Part shown: piece by piece, positions 54,665 through 64,000 of the stretch
Position numbering within the stretch: position 1 is the first letter of the stretch
How the letters are laid out: every line of letters begins with the position of its first letter
Source of the DNA: Malus domestica
Taxonomy: Eukaryota; Streptophyta; Magnoliopsida; Rosales; Rosaceae
Direction: 5' to 3'
Length of the DNA stretch: 64,000 nt
NCBI RefSeq assembly: GCF_042453785.1
Contig: NC_091676.1
Coordinates: 21,683,001-21,747,000 of the forward strand
Translations under genes and position numbers: made by a program
The notes under the pieces: generated by a model
Databases searched by the model: none
What the model was told of the DNA's origin: nothing
The model's input: the letters and a program-made list of their open reading frames with translations, nothing else

Positions 54665-54870
54665 AGAGTGGTTTTATGGTAGGAAAATTGGAGTGGGAGG
54701 GAAATGCAGCGGAAAAGCCAGAAAATTTGGGTTTTAAAGAACTTGAGTGTTATTGGTGACGTGGCTAAATCTGGAGCCTTAAACTAACTTGTCATGGAAT
54801 GAACAACTAATAAAGTAGGAGGGGATGGAAAAAGATGAAAAGTAGGAGTGGAGATAATCTTGGTCCGCAA
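54665..54870 (-). repeat. right arm of the ~180-bp inverted repeat
   Basis: The reverse complement aligns with 50938-51115. The two arms enclose the 508-bp TIR element and the MYB-carrying LTR element. Confidence 0.7.
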
Positions 54871-54956
54871 ATATGATATGGTGACTTGGATAACAGCAGC
54901 GGTCGAGATTATATCGAGGATAGCCACATAATTATCAAAAGGGAAATGATGAGATA

Positions 54957-55473
54957 TGTTTGTACCATACTTGACCAATCCCGAAACTACTGAGCACCGG
55001 TCAACGTTATACCGTCAAGGACCCATAAGAGCTTCCCTTCAACCAGGAGGCCAATCACAATGCACACGTGTCGACATCAGAAGCCAATCACAGCGCGACA
55101 CATGTCAACATCAGAAGCTAATCACAACACGACACGTGTCAATGTCAGAACAAAACTAAAAACTCTCTTCTATAAATAGGGATCATTCTCCCACAATAAT
55201 CTTTAATGTCATTTTGTACTAAACTATTCACTAGAACTCACAAAAGGAGAGCTTGAACCTATGTATTTGTGTAAACCCTTCACAATTAATGAGAACTCCT
55301 CTACTCTGTGGACGTAGCCAATCTGGATGAACCACGTATATCTTGTGTTTGCTTTCTCTGTCTCTATTCATTTACATACTTATCCTCACTAGTGACCAAA
55401 GCAACCAAGCGAATGTCACAAAACCTGACACTTTCTGTTGTACCAAAGTCTTCACTGATTTTGTGCATCAACA
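54957..55473 (+). repeat. 5' LTR of the palindromic LTR element
   Basis: 517 bp. It contains three ACACGTGTC/GACACATGTC-type boxes within 28-bp repeats of CAATCACARCRCGACACRTG (55060-55140) and a TATA-like CTATAAATAGGGA at about 55171. Confidence 0.92.
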
Positions 55474-55477
55474 TGGT

Positions 55478-55882
55478 TTTGTGACCTTCGCTTGGTTGCT
55501 TCGGTCACTAGTGAGGATAAGTATGTAAATGAATAGAGACAGAGAAAGCAAACACAAGATATACGTGGTTTACCCAGATTGGCTACGTCCACGAAGTAGA
55601 GGAGTTCTCATTAATTGTGAAGGGTTTACACAAATACATAGGTTCAAGCTCTCATTTTGTGAGTTCTAGTGAATAGTTTAGTACAAAATGACATTAGAGA
55701 TTATTGTGGGAGAATGATCCCTATTTATAGAAGAGAGTTTCTAGTTTTGTTCTGACATTGACACGTGTCGTGTTGTGATTGGCTTCTGATGTTGACACGT
55801 GTCCCGTTGTGATTGGCTTCTGATGTCGACACGTGTTGCATTGTGATTGGCTTCCTGGTTGAAGGGAAGCTCTTCTGGGTCT
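55478..55882 (-). repeat. internal inverted copy of the LTR
   Basis: Reverse complement of the LTR from its GTGACC...-side end to GGGAAGCTCTTCTGGGTC. It pairs with LTR positions of about 55018-55424, separated by a ~53-nt loop. Confidence 0.9.
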
Positions 55883-56012
55883 TTGAGACAGATAAGGTAA
55901 GTGAAGACGATACCACACCTCGGTACTTAGAAGTTTCGTGATTACTCAGCGGCTTGGATCTTGCAAGTCCCCAACCAAAGAGCTTCCCTCACTCAGGAAC
56001 TTAGGGGAGCAC

Positions 56013-56529
56013 TGTTTTTACCATACTTGACCAATCCCGAAACTACTGAGCACCGGTTAACGTTATACCGTCAAGGACCTAGAAGAGCTTCCCTTCAACC
56101 AGGAGGCCAATCACAATGCGACACGTGTTGACATCAGAAGCCAATCACAGCGCGACATGTGTCAACATCAGAAGCTAATCACAACACGACACGTGTTAAT
56201 GTCAGAACAAAACTAGAAACTCTCTTCTATAAATAGGGATCATTCTTCCACAATAACCTCTAATGTCATTTTGTACTAAACTATTCACTAGAACTCACCA
56301 AATGAGAGCTTGAACCTATGTATTTGTGTAAACCCTTCACAATTAATGAGAACTCCCCTACTCCATGGACGTAGCCAATTTGGGTGAACCACGTATATCT
56401 TGTGTTTGCTTCTCTGTCTCTATTCATTTACATACTTATCCTCACTAGTGACCGAAGCAACCAAGCGAAGGTCATAAAACCTGACACTTTCTGTTGTACC
56501 AAAGTCCTCACTAATTTTGTGCATTAACA
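56013..56529 (+). repeat. 3' LTR of the palindromic LTR element
   Basis: 517 bp, directly repeated relative to 54957-55473 with few substitutions; TATA-like CTATAAATAGGGA at about 56228. Confidence 0.92.
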
Positions 56530-56534
56530 AGATA

Positions 56535-58191
56535 AATTCCAAGAGGCATGATAGAATCGAAATACATCATACAACCTATCATCGAAGGTATCCGCTCCTA
56601 TAAGTACAACAAGATAGTCAATTTGAAGGGACCTTCAAATCAATACATAAATTTGCCTTGCGCAATTTCTTGCTCTATGAGAGCGCTCTTGCTTTTGAGA
56701 ATACAATTGACCTCTCTAACTTCATCACGCATACCTCTCAATTTGTGTTAAACAACTTTGTGACTGACAACCGGCAACATCTCTAGTTTATGTTAAACAA
56801 CTATAGAGCCGTTGAGTCAGGCGATCGATGAGCATCTCATAGTTCATGTAAACAACTCTACTCCAAGTTCGGTTGACTACCTATCCAAGTCTTTGTCAAC
56901 AAGGGTTCTTTGAGTCCTTATTGGAAGATGTCACTTCATTAACTTTTTTGGTGGAGTGAGGTGTTACCGGGTTTCATTGTTCGCCACATTAAAAGCCGAA
57001 CCCATTTTATAATTAGATACTCATAAGTACACTTCAGAGTTCGGCATTCCGACGGCCGAACCACATTTATGATCAAGACACTTATATCTTTCGAGTATTT
57101 GTGTCCATACAGTTTAGTACCGATTCGGCGCACTTATATTTGCATAAATACAATTGAAGTAGTTGAGCTCGGTGCAAACGATTCGTGAACTTCGCAATGA
57201 TTAGCAGCCTCGTCTTCAGGCTCTAGGACCCAGAGGCCGCGATGAGTTCCTTCCTCGTGTAATCACTCAGATAAGAAGTTAGCAGCGCATTCGACACCAC
57301 CACCACCACATCATTTACTCACCGACCAAACTCGGTTGTCGAGTTGGCACGCCCTACATTCAACCGAAAGTAATATTCTAAAATTGACATAGGTGGCCGT
57401 CTAGACGGTCGACGGCGACCGACCGTTGCGATTATATCAAAAGCGTTCAATTAGTCGGCGCCTAGACGGCCAACTGGGAGGGCTAGGCGGCCTCTGGGCA
57501 GTTTTGTAACTTAAAAAAATAAAAAGTTATGGCTGCAAAGTTGTGCATCTCCGCGTCACGCTGCGTTTTCATCGTGTCCTGCGTCTTGTCCCCTCCTGCA
57601 TGCATAGAAGAGGAGTCGGCATAAAACATTTAATGAGAGACCTCTGTAAATTTGAAATTGCAGAGAAGAAAAAGTGAGACGGCGCAAAGGTTGTGTTGAC
57701 TAGGGTTAGAGTTAGGGTTTTTAAATTGGCTGATATGTCTTTTAAAATTAGGGAATAAATTATATTATTTATATGATGTGAAAACGAGGCCCAATCCTTT
57801 TTTGAATGAAAAATAAGGCTCATCAATTATTAAAATATACAGGCTTAGAAAAAATGTTACAAAACCAAGAGAAAGAACCCTAAAATTTTACGTATATACT
57901 CATATTTTATAACATATATAGTAAATTAATTTATATGTCATTTTATTTTGTAATTTATGTATCTCGATACAATTATATATTTTTTAAGTGTAAAGAAACA
58001 CTTATTTATACTATTTTACTAAATCTGCCTAAGAGCCCGTCTACACGCCCCTTAGCCGCCTAGGCCCTAAGCCCCAACTCACAACCCGACTAGAACCTAG
58101 CGTCTTTTAGAATCTTGACTGAAGAACGTAGTTAGCTCATTAGCTACTTGACCTGCGCGCCACGTATATTTAGTAGTTTTTAAGGTCAACA
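56535..58191 (+). repeat. diverged copy of the solo-LTR family, interrupted
   Basis: Aligns to the right-hand part (about 33000-33841) of the solo LTR. Shared blocks include CTACCTATCCAAGTCT, GACGGCCGAACCACATT, TGAACTTCGCA, GTCTTCAGGCTCTAG, CTCGGTTGTCGAGTTGGCAC and, after an insertion, AACGTAGTTAGCTCATTAGY to GTCAACA at 58191. It is broken at 57371-58119 by another element. Its left end could not be fixed. Confidence 0.8.
57371..58119. mobile_element. ~750-bp TIR element inserted in the LTR copy
   Basis: Comparison with the uninterrupted LTR (CCGAAAGACGTAGTTAG) shows that this block was added. Its ends are imperfectly inverted (TATTCTAAAATTGACATAGG and AGATTCTAAAAGACGCTAGG read inward). GC-rich subterminal words (CGTCTAGACGG, GCGCCTAGACGGCC, CCGCCTAGGCCC) flank an AT-rich core. 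Any target duplication is too diverged to state. No transposase. Confidence 0.7.
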
Positions 58192-58851
58192 TGTATTAGA
58201 TTATAATTAGAGGTTTTTATATTACAGTATAAACATTAAAATTAAATGGTACAGCCATAGTTTGACTCGGGGCCAAAATATCAACATGAAGATATCCATC
58301 ATATATATTAGAACCACAACCCGTGCGTATATGGAACATTGCAAAAATTGCAAATGGATTTAGCTAAGCTCAATAATCTAAACTTGTTCAGACGCATGAA
58401 CAACTGATATATCAGATTTGCACATAATTTTCTAATTATACACCATAAATAACCTATCATAGTGCAAACCATTTTAGATTTACCCCACAACAAAGTTTTT
58501 ATGAGACGATTGCATCGAGGATTTAACATAGAAGATATTACTTTACTATGTTTCTTCAGTGACTTGGATTGCATGCAAAGGTACAACTTAAATAAATCCA
58601 AATGAGCACACTGACAGAAAAGTGCTTTTACTTTGTATTTTATTCACTGACAAGTTAGCAGCAAAGAAGAGTGAGTAGGCAAGTTGCTTCAGAAGTTGCT
58701 AAACTTGATTGCAACATTGAACTTAATTTTTACTCCAAATCCAGTTTGTCCAAAAGCAGTTGTTGGCTGTGACATTGTATATATTTACATACCACCCACC
58801 CATTTGAAATTAGGAGGAGATATGAGAGGTAGAAAATTTCCGGGAGTCAGG
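58192..58851. other. upstream region of ARPC2
   Basis: 660 bp of AT-rich sequence with no gene recognised; expected to hold the ARPC2 promoter and 5' UTR. The frame is open upstream of the chosen ATG (to 58684) but does not resemble the family. Confidence 0.4.
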
Positions 58852-61800
58852 ATGGCATGCTTAGAGAGGGCATCCCCAGCTTTGAAGGGAATTCTGCTCA
58901 AACGGTACCGGTAAGTACATTCGAGTTTTCGTGCTTACAATACTTGATTCGAGATACGTATTGTACCAAATTTGTTACGTTATGTTCTTCACAGATTATA
59001 AACAGCTGCTTAGCAATAATCATATAGAAATTTAGATGTCTGCAGTCCTGAAAAGAGTTGAAACAGTAAACTGTTACTGCTGTTAATCAGTTATAATCTG
59101 TGTGCATGTAAGGCAGCATTATCTCCATCCATCAGTGTCAAGCAAGCCATCATCCGGTGACGTTTTACAAAGCGTAAAAGCTAAAAACTAAAAAGAGCGA
59201 AAATTAAGACCGAGAAATACGGGAAGAAAATTTGCCATCGTAAACCTCTTCAGTAAAAATGTAGAGCAAATGCAAGAGATTTAACAACATTTTTGACAAT
59301 GGAACAGAAAAATGTCTTAGACAGAAATTATTACAAAAATGTATAAATGGTAGGAATTTGGTAACAGGGAGATGTGGTTTCCAGTTAGACAAACCTGTAT
59401 ATATGCTTCTCCCACTAAAACCAGTACCTGCGACATATTTCACCAAATTGAAGAGAAACATCACGTTCAGCATCTTATCCTCCAAACTCGAAGATGGTTG
59501 AATAGAAGAATTCCTAAACAGCGCTGTTTCTGTGGTGTTTAATTAATAATGGAATGATAAATTACTAAAAGCTTTTTCCCAGCTCGAGGATGGTTGAAGC
59601 TGTCAGTATTTTACAAACAAAAACGCATTCTGATAATTAGTATTGTTGCTTTCATAACAGTGACAGCAATTTCATGGAGATTGATCATCACTTATACGAA
59701 TTCGGTTCTGTTGAATACCATATCCAGGTGAGTCCTCAGTGTGTACAGACTGAATTTCAAATATTGTAGCCAAGATGTGAAGCTAGTAATAATGTGTGGG
59801 TGGAAAATACCTCATCATATGGTTTTTTAAGCAGGCATTTTGATATCTCTTCCGATGATTTTCGTGTAATAAAACAGTCTTCGGCATCAGATACGCATTA
59901 TATCTACTTGTCAGTGTCAACCCCGCTCCTTTCCCAGGGAGTCATGCGTCCGTATGGGATTTCGCAATATACTAAACAGATGGTAAAGGGAATTCGTCCT
60001 GACATTGTGGAGATTGTTGAACCTGCAAAAGAAGGATACCAGCTTACTTTAAGACTTGATTTTTCTGAGATTCCAAATGGAAAAGGTTCGATATTCTTTC
60101 ACACATCATCCCAATAATATACAAAAATTTATTCAAATCATTTATGTCAAACATAGCTTGTTACCAAGATGCTTGCAAATTTCATTTTGTTTAGATGACT
60201 GCTCTCCTTGATAGCCAAAAGAACAAAAAGAAGCAAAATAATGAAACTCTGTAACCAATTACGCTAACAATGCTTTCTTGAATTCCAAGCTTCTTTTTCC
60301 TCCCATCCCTATAAATAAAGATGACATAACTTGTCAATATGGCAACACACCACGAGCTGCTGCAGTGAACGTCTCAAAACAAGTCTGAATAGTATGGAAA
60401 GCAGCTACGTCCTGCATATTTAATCAGTATGATAGTAAAACCATATTCGTACAGTACTGTTGATGCTAACATTGTAATTATGCATGCATTTTTCTCTCTC
60501 TAGATTCTGTGAAGGTAATTGCAGACATTGCTGCCGTGCAAGCAGTAATCTTAAGTTCTCAGCTGAAAGAAATGTTGATGAATGTTAACCCTCAAGATGC
60601 ATCGCAAGGAATGTATAAGCCACTCAAACTCGAATATCACCCAAGAGAGCCTTTCTTTATTATTAGACAGGTAAATCATTAGCAAAATTAAGAAGAGTGC
60701 TGATTCAACTGAACTTATTCTAATTAATTTACTCTATAGTTCTAATGCACAATGAAGATATTCATGTTTGACAGCCGCAGAAAATCATAGCAGTATTCCC
60801 GATACGTTTCAAAGACAAAACAGATGTCATTATTGCAACAGCATTCTTTCAGGTTTGTCACTGACGACTGATACAGTGAAGTAAAGATTTTCTTATTAGT
60901 ACAGTTGATGAAATCATACTATTCCTGCTAATGTAAAGATTCTTATTAGTACAGTCAATGATCTCACCCTTGCTGCTATTCCTTGCAATAACTCGTTTAC
61001 ATTTTATTTTTCTTGATTTTCTATTTTGATCTCCTTCTGGGGAATGGAGACAGGAGCTTACGGATGTCGGAAGTTGTGAAAAATGGAGGAAAGTGCCTCC
61101 TTGTTGCTGGTCACCCATTCCACCTCCAGAGTTAAGAGGAGAAACTTTTGAAGATTTGAGTACGAATGGAGGATTTGTCTCTTTTGGTATCGTCTTAGAC
61201 TCCAATCTAAGTAGTCCAAGTATAAACTTTCCGCTTATGGTTGGTGTTCCACATATGAGATGAACATCAGGTAGACTCAGTCTAACACATTTGGTATTGA
61301 CTTATATACAGAGATTACTTCACGTCATGTCGAAGGTAAAAGACTGGACAAGACAGTATGGAGTTTACTGAATTTCTATGCCTATGTTAAATACCATGTA
61401 AAGGTAAAAACTCTACTATTTTATCGGGTTTCTACTTTTCCTTGTTGAGAAAATTCTGGCCTTCTTCTAGAAATTTTCAACCAATGCATGCATGGTTACA
61501 TATTTAGTTAACAAGTTTGTTCAAGCAGAGCACCAGAAGTTTTATTCAGAGAAGGATGAGAAAGCGTCTTGAAGGACTGGTTGAGGTAAAACTAAACCCT
61601 TAATTACCAAATCAACTCAAGACTCTTTTTTACCAGTAAACAATCTATTTCCCTTCTCCCATATACAAAAGTCATTTTGGAGGAATACCCCAACAAGACG
61701 AGAAAACTGATATTCTTTACATGCTTGCAGGTCCTGGGTAAGCGAAGAAACACAGAAGAAGAAGAAAAGGACGAGGAAGAGGAAAAAGAGGGAAATCACA

Positions 61801-62222
61801 AGGTTCCAGGTGTGCTTTAAGCCTGTATACTTTGACAAACTCACCAACTACTATAAGTATTTAAAAACAACTTAGCTAATTTCATTACCACTCACTAATT
61901 TCACAATAGAAGCATTACAATGATATATTCTTACTGACTTCTGTAAGCAAACTATTTCAGACCAACAACAATTCACATTTTCTTGATTCCTGGTTATAAC
62001 TCTCTCATTGCTTTCTTTCAAGCAAATGCAGGATGCATGAACATGAGAAAACTGATCAAGATATCAAAACCTAAAGTCCTACAGCGAAGATATGATGCCT
62101 TGAGCACGAAAATCAAGAGAATCCGTTGGCGGATTAAAATCCATGGCTTTGGGCGTTTTCGTCGTCGATGGTTGAAAATGCCAAAGTTTTCTTCTTCAAT
62201 GGGATATATCAGATTAGAATAA
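58852..62222 (+). CDS. ARPC2B: ARP2/3 complex subunit 2 (p34-Arc / ARPC2, plant B type), 10 exons
   Basis: ARPC2 is a core subunit of the seven-protein ARP2/3 complex, which starts branched actin filaments; with ARPC4 it forms the scaffold contacting the mother filament. Exons: 58852-58910, 59661-59727, 59878-60085, 60504-60670, 60775-60852, 61054-61186, 61312-61403, 61529-61585, 61731-61809, 62032-62222; 376 residues, close to plant ARPC2B. Conserved blocks: MACLERASPALK at the start, DHHLYEFGSVEYHIQ (exon 2), VEIVEPAKEGYQLTL (exon 3), VQAVILSSQLKEML and YHPREPFFIIRQPQKI (exons 4-5), WSPIPPPELRGETFEDLSTN (exon 6), SRHVEGKRLDKTVWSLLNFY (exon 7), FIQRRMRKRLEGLVEVL (exons 8-9). Exon 9 adds a Glu/Lys-rich acidic run and exon 10 a basic tail (KIKRIRWRIKIHGFGRFRRR). 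In Arabidopsis the subunit is DISTORTED2, needed for trichome and epidermal cell shape. The exon 3 donor (GTTCGA) is non-ideal; all other borders are ordinary. Confidence 0.93.
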
Positions 62223-64000
62223 GTTATTTCCCTACCTTATATGTTAGCTATTTATGACAGCAATTGGAATAATGAACAATGCCCCCGTTACTGCTACTTA
62301 TGCAGAAACAATACAAAGACTGTAGATACCAAGTGAGTACTGTTTATAAACCTTCATGTGTTTTAAACTGGAACCCTATCGTAGCTTAATTTGTATGTCT
62401 TGATATGTAATTCTGTGAAAGTCAGATAAACAGACCAGATTGATAACATGTTGTCCAAAACAATCAAATGATTCAGTTTGTTTTAAAATTTAAGAAAATA
62501 AGACAATACTCACAGACATTTGCTGTACAAAGTTATGGCAACATCCGTGAAAGGAAAAATAAACAACGAGCACCAAGACAGCAGTTATGTATAAATTCGA
62601 AACTTGAAACATTAATAGTATAGTCATAAATTTGAAAATTAGAATCAACCAGTGAGACGATAGCTAGATAAGTTTGGTGTAGCTGGTTTACTTGCTGCGG
62701 AAATAAGTAATTTGTGTGTTCTGAACATTTAAACAGAAAGATGTGAAAATAAATAGCAAGAAAAATAGTAATACGTTATTTTGTGCTGGATTACTGAGAT
62801 ACTATTAAGAGGTTGAGGATTGACTTAATTTACCAGCTTCCACAATGAATCCTGATCATAGGAGGCCTTTAAACTGTCAGTTGTTAATTGCATCTCCAAA
62901 TTCTAAGGAATCCTTTCAAATTTCAACTTTGATTCTCCTCCCATAAAATGCATGTGGTTCACTGTACATTTTGAAGGAGGGGAAGAACATTGTATGTGGA
63001 TAGTAAATTATTGATAAACTATGGAAACAACTGATTTCTGTACCAAGGCGCATATGTAGCCAAGATGCAACAGTGCAGATTATAAAAGTTTAAACATTAG
63101 GCAACCAGTCCACCAAATGCATTGCCAATACTTATTTCATCCTAAAACATGTCTGGGTAAGCTACCTTATAAAGAGAAGCAAACAAAATTGAAGCCACAA
63201 GGTAAACAGTATCAACAAAGACAGATTACAGTGCTTGTTATGTTTATGAAAAGCTGCTGTTTTAAATCCATTTGATGCCATTGTCATTGAGCTCTCCAAT
63301 TGTTAACTTTCAGAAGATAACCATTAGAGTCAAACGTTTTCTGTTTTTAGCCTTCACCTATCCTTTTTTTCTAGATCCTAATTCCTAAAGCTTGAAGATC
63401 AACCAAAACATGGTATGTTGAACAGATAAATAGACGATGCAACCAGAATCGAGGAAATCTCATTTTTTATGGATATGGAAAAATACAACATAGACTGATA
63501 CTATTCCCTTACCATTGAACAAATGTGAGATCTTCACTTGTATCTGGTCCTCGTTGACAAAATATTTCTGTTTGGTTCTCTGTTACTTAAAAATTGCAGC
63601 CTGAGTGTGAATATCCAAACACTGAAAAGCTTGATATATTGTTTAGAAAAACCAATTCAAATTTGATAAATGGAACAAGAGGTAGCTGTCATCAATGAAT
63701 TCACTTTGATCATGCTCTTAAATTGAAGCAGTTTTATTTCCAATCATCAAAGAGAAAAACCAATTTGTACACTGCAATTGGCACTTGCAGAAAGGAAGAT
63801 CTTGAAGGTGGTTCCAAATGTGCCCGAGTATTTTACCATTTCTAAGTTTATTAAAGCATCACTAATGAAGATAAAAGGCATATCGAAAGTAAGGGAACCT
63901 TAGAGTTGTAGCTACACAACTAGCGCTAATTTGTGAAAATGCACACAAACACAGGTCGTAAACTCTTTATGAGGATTACTGATACATCGAAAAAAACCAA
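62223..64000. other. region downstream of ARPC2
   Basis: It begins with the ARPC2 3' UTR. The remaining AT-rich sequence has no open frame of note, no recognised element and no RNA gene that I can identify. Confidence 0.5.

Larger units (their letters stand above)
54957..56529 (+). mobile_element. LTR element whose interior is an inverted LTR copy
   Basis: Two 517-bp LTRs (54957-55473 and 56013-56529) lie in direct orientation, with a perfect TSD AGATA at 54952-54956 and 56530-56534. They begin TGTTTKTACCATACTTGACC and end TTGTGCATYAACA. The 539-bp interior contains no gag or pol: 55478-55882 is the reverse complement of most of the LTR (corresponding to about 55018-55424), followed by 130 bp ending in the purine-rich AACTTAGGGGAGCAC before the second LTR. 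It cannot encode its own transposition. Confidence 0.92.

Noticed and set aside
58684..58851. Extending ARPC2 upstream to the first in-frame Met
   Set aside because: The added residues do not resemble the family, whereas MACLERASPALK is its conserved N terminus.

Overview
The window looks like nuclear DNA of a eudicot tree, most likely Rosaceae (apple/pear type). That assignment is an inference from gene structure and repeat style, not a search result. It is AT-rich, the genes are split by GT-AG introns, and most of the sequence is layered transposon debris.

Five protein genes can be rebuilt exon by exon. (1) 17101-25767 (+) is a 24-exon gene for a two-domain plant cyclopropane-fatty-acid synthase: an N-terminal FAD amine-oxidase-like domain fused to a C-terminal SAM-dependent CFA synthase, 862 residues, intact. 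(2) 27649-30562 (-) is a two-exon hnRNP A/B-type protein with two RRMs and a Gly-rich tail, 467 residues. (3) 42171-43225 (+) is a three-exon acidic protein starting MGC. (4) 44239-47238 (-) is a two-exon, 130-residue protein ending in a CaaX box; its 2.6-kb intron holds a LINE fragment. (5) 58852-62222 (+) is a ten-exon gene for the ARPC2 (p34) subunit of the ARP2/3 actin-nucleating complex, 376 residues.

Layout. 1-6.1 kb: decayed Ty3/gypsy element on the minus strand. 6.1-9.56 kb: decayed Ty1/copia element. 9.56-13.5 kb: a dispersed repeat, then a second truncated copia element with its 5' LTR. 13.5-16.1 kb: two ~490-bp direct repeats flanking a CACTA-type end. 17.1-25.8 kb: CFA synthase. 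27.6-30.6 kb: hnRNP. 31.4-31.9 kb: tandem SINE-like units. 32.17-33.84 kb: a solo LTR with target-site duplication (TSD) CCTAC. 36.08-40.99 kb: a structurally complete but mutated copia element with TSD GCTGA. 42.2-47.2 kb: the two small convergent genes. 48-49 kb: a 5-unit CCAAT/ACGTG tandem array in front of a small ORF. 50.9-58.2 kb: a nest containing inverted arms, a 508-bp TIR element, an LTR element carrying a captured R2R3-MYB fragment (TSD ATTTG), an LTR / inverted-LTR / LTR element (TSD AGATA), and a second copy of the solo-LTR family with its own insertion. 58.9-62.2 kb: ARPC2.

The host genes are unrelated housekeeping functions (membrane lipid modification, RNA binding, actin branching), not a pathway cluster. 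The most unusual items are the MYB-carrying LTR element, which appears to hold spliced gene sequence; the palindromic LTR element, which could fold into a ~400-bp hairpin; and the neighbouring convergent genes 3 and 4, which each carry a lipid-anchor-like terminus and a short RVxF-like motif.
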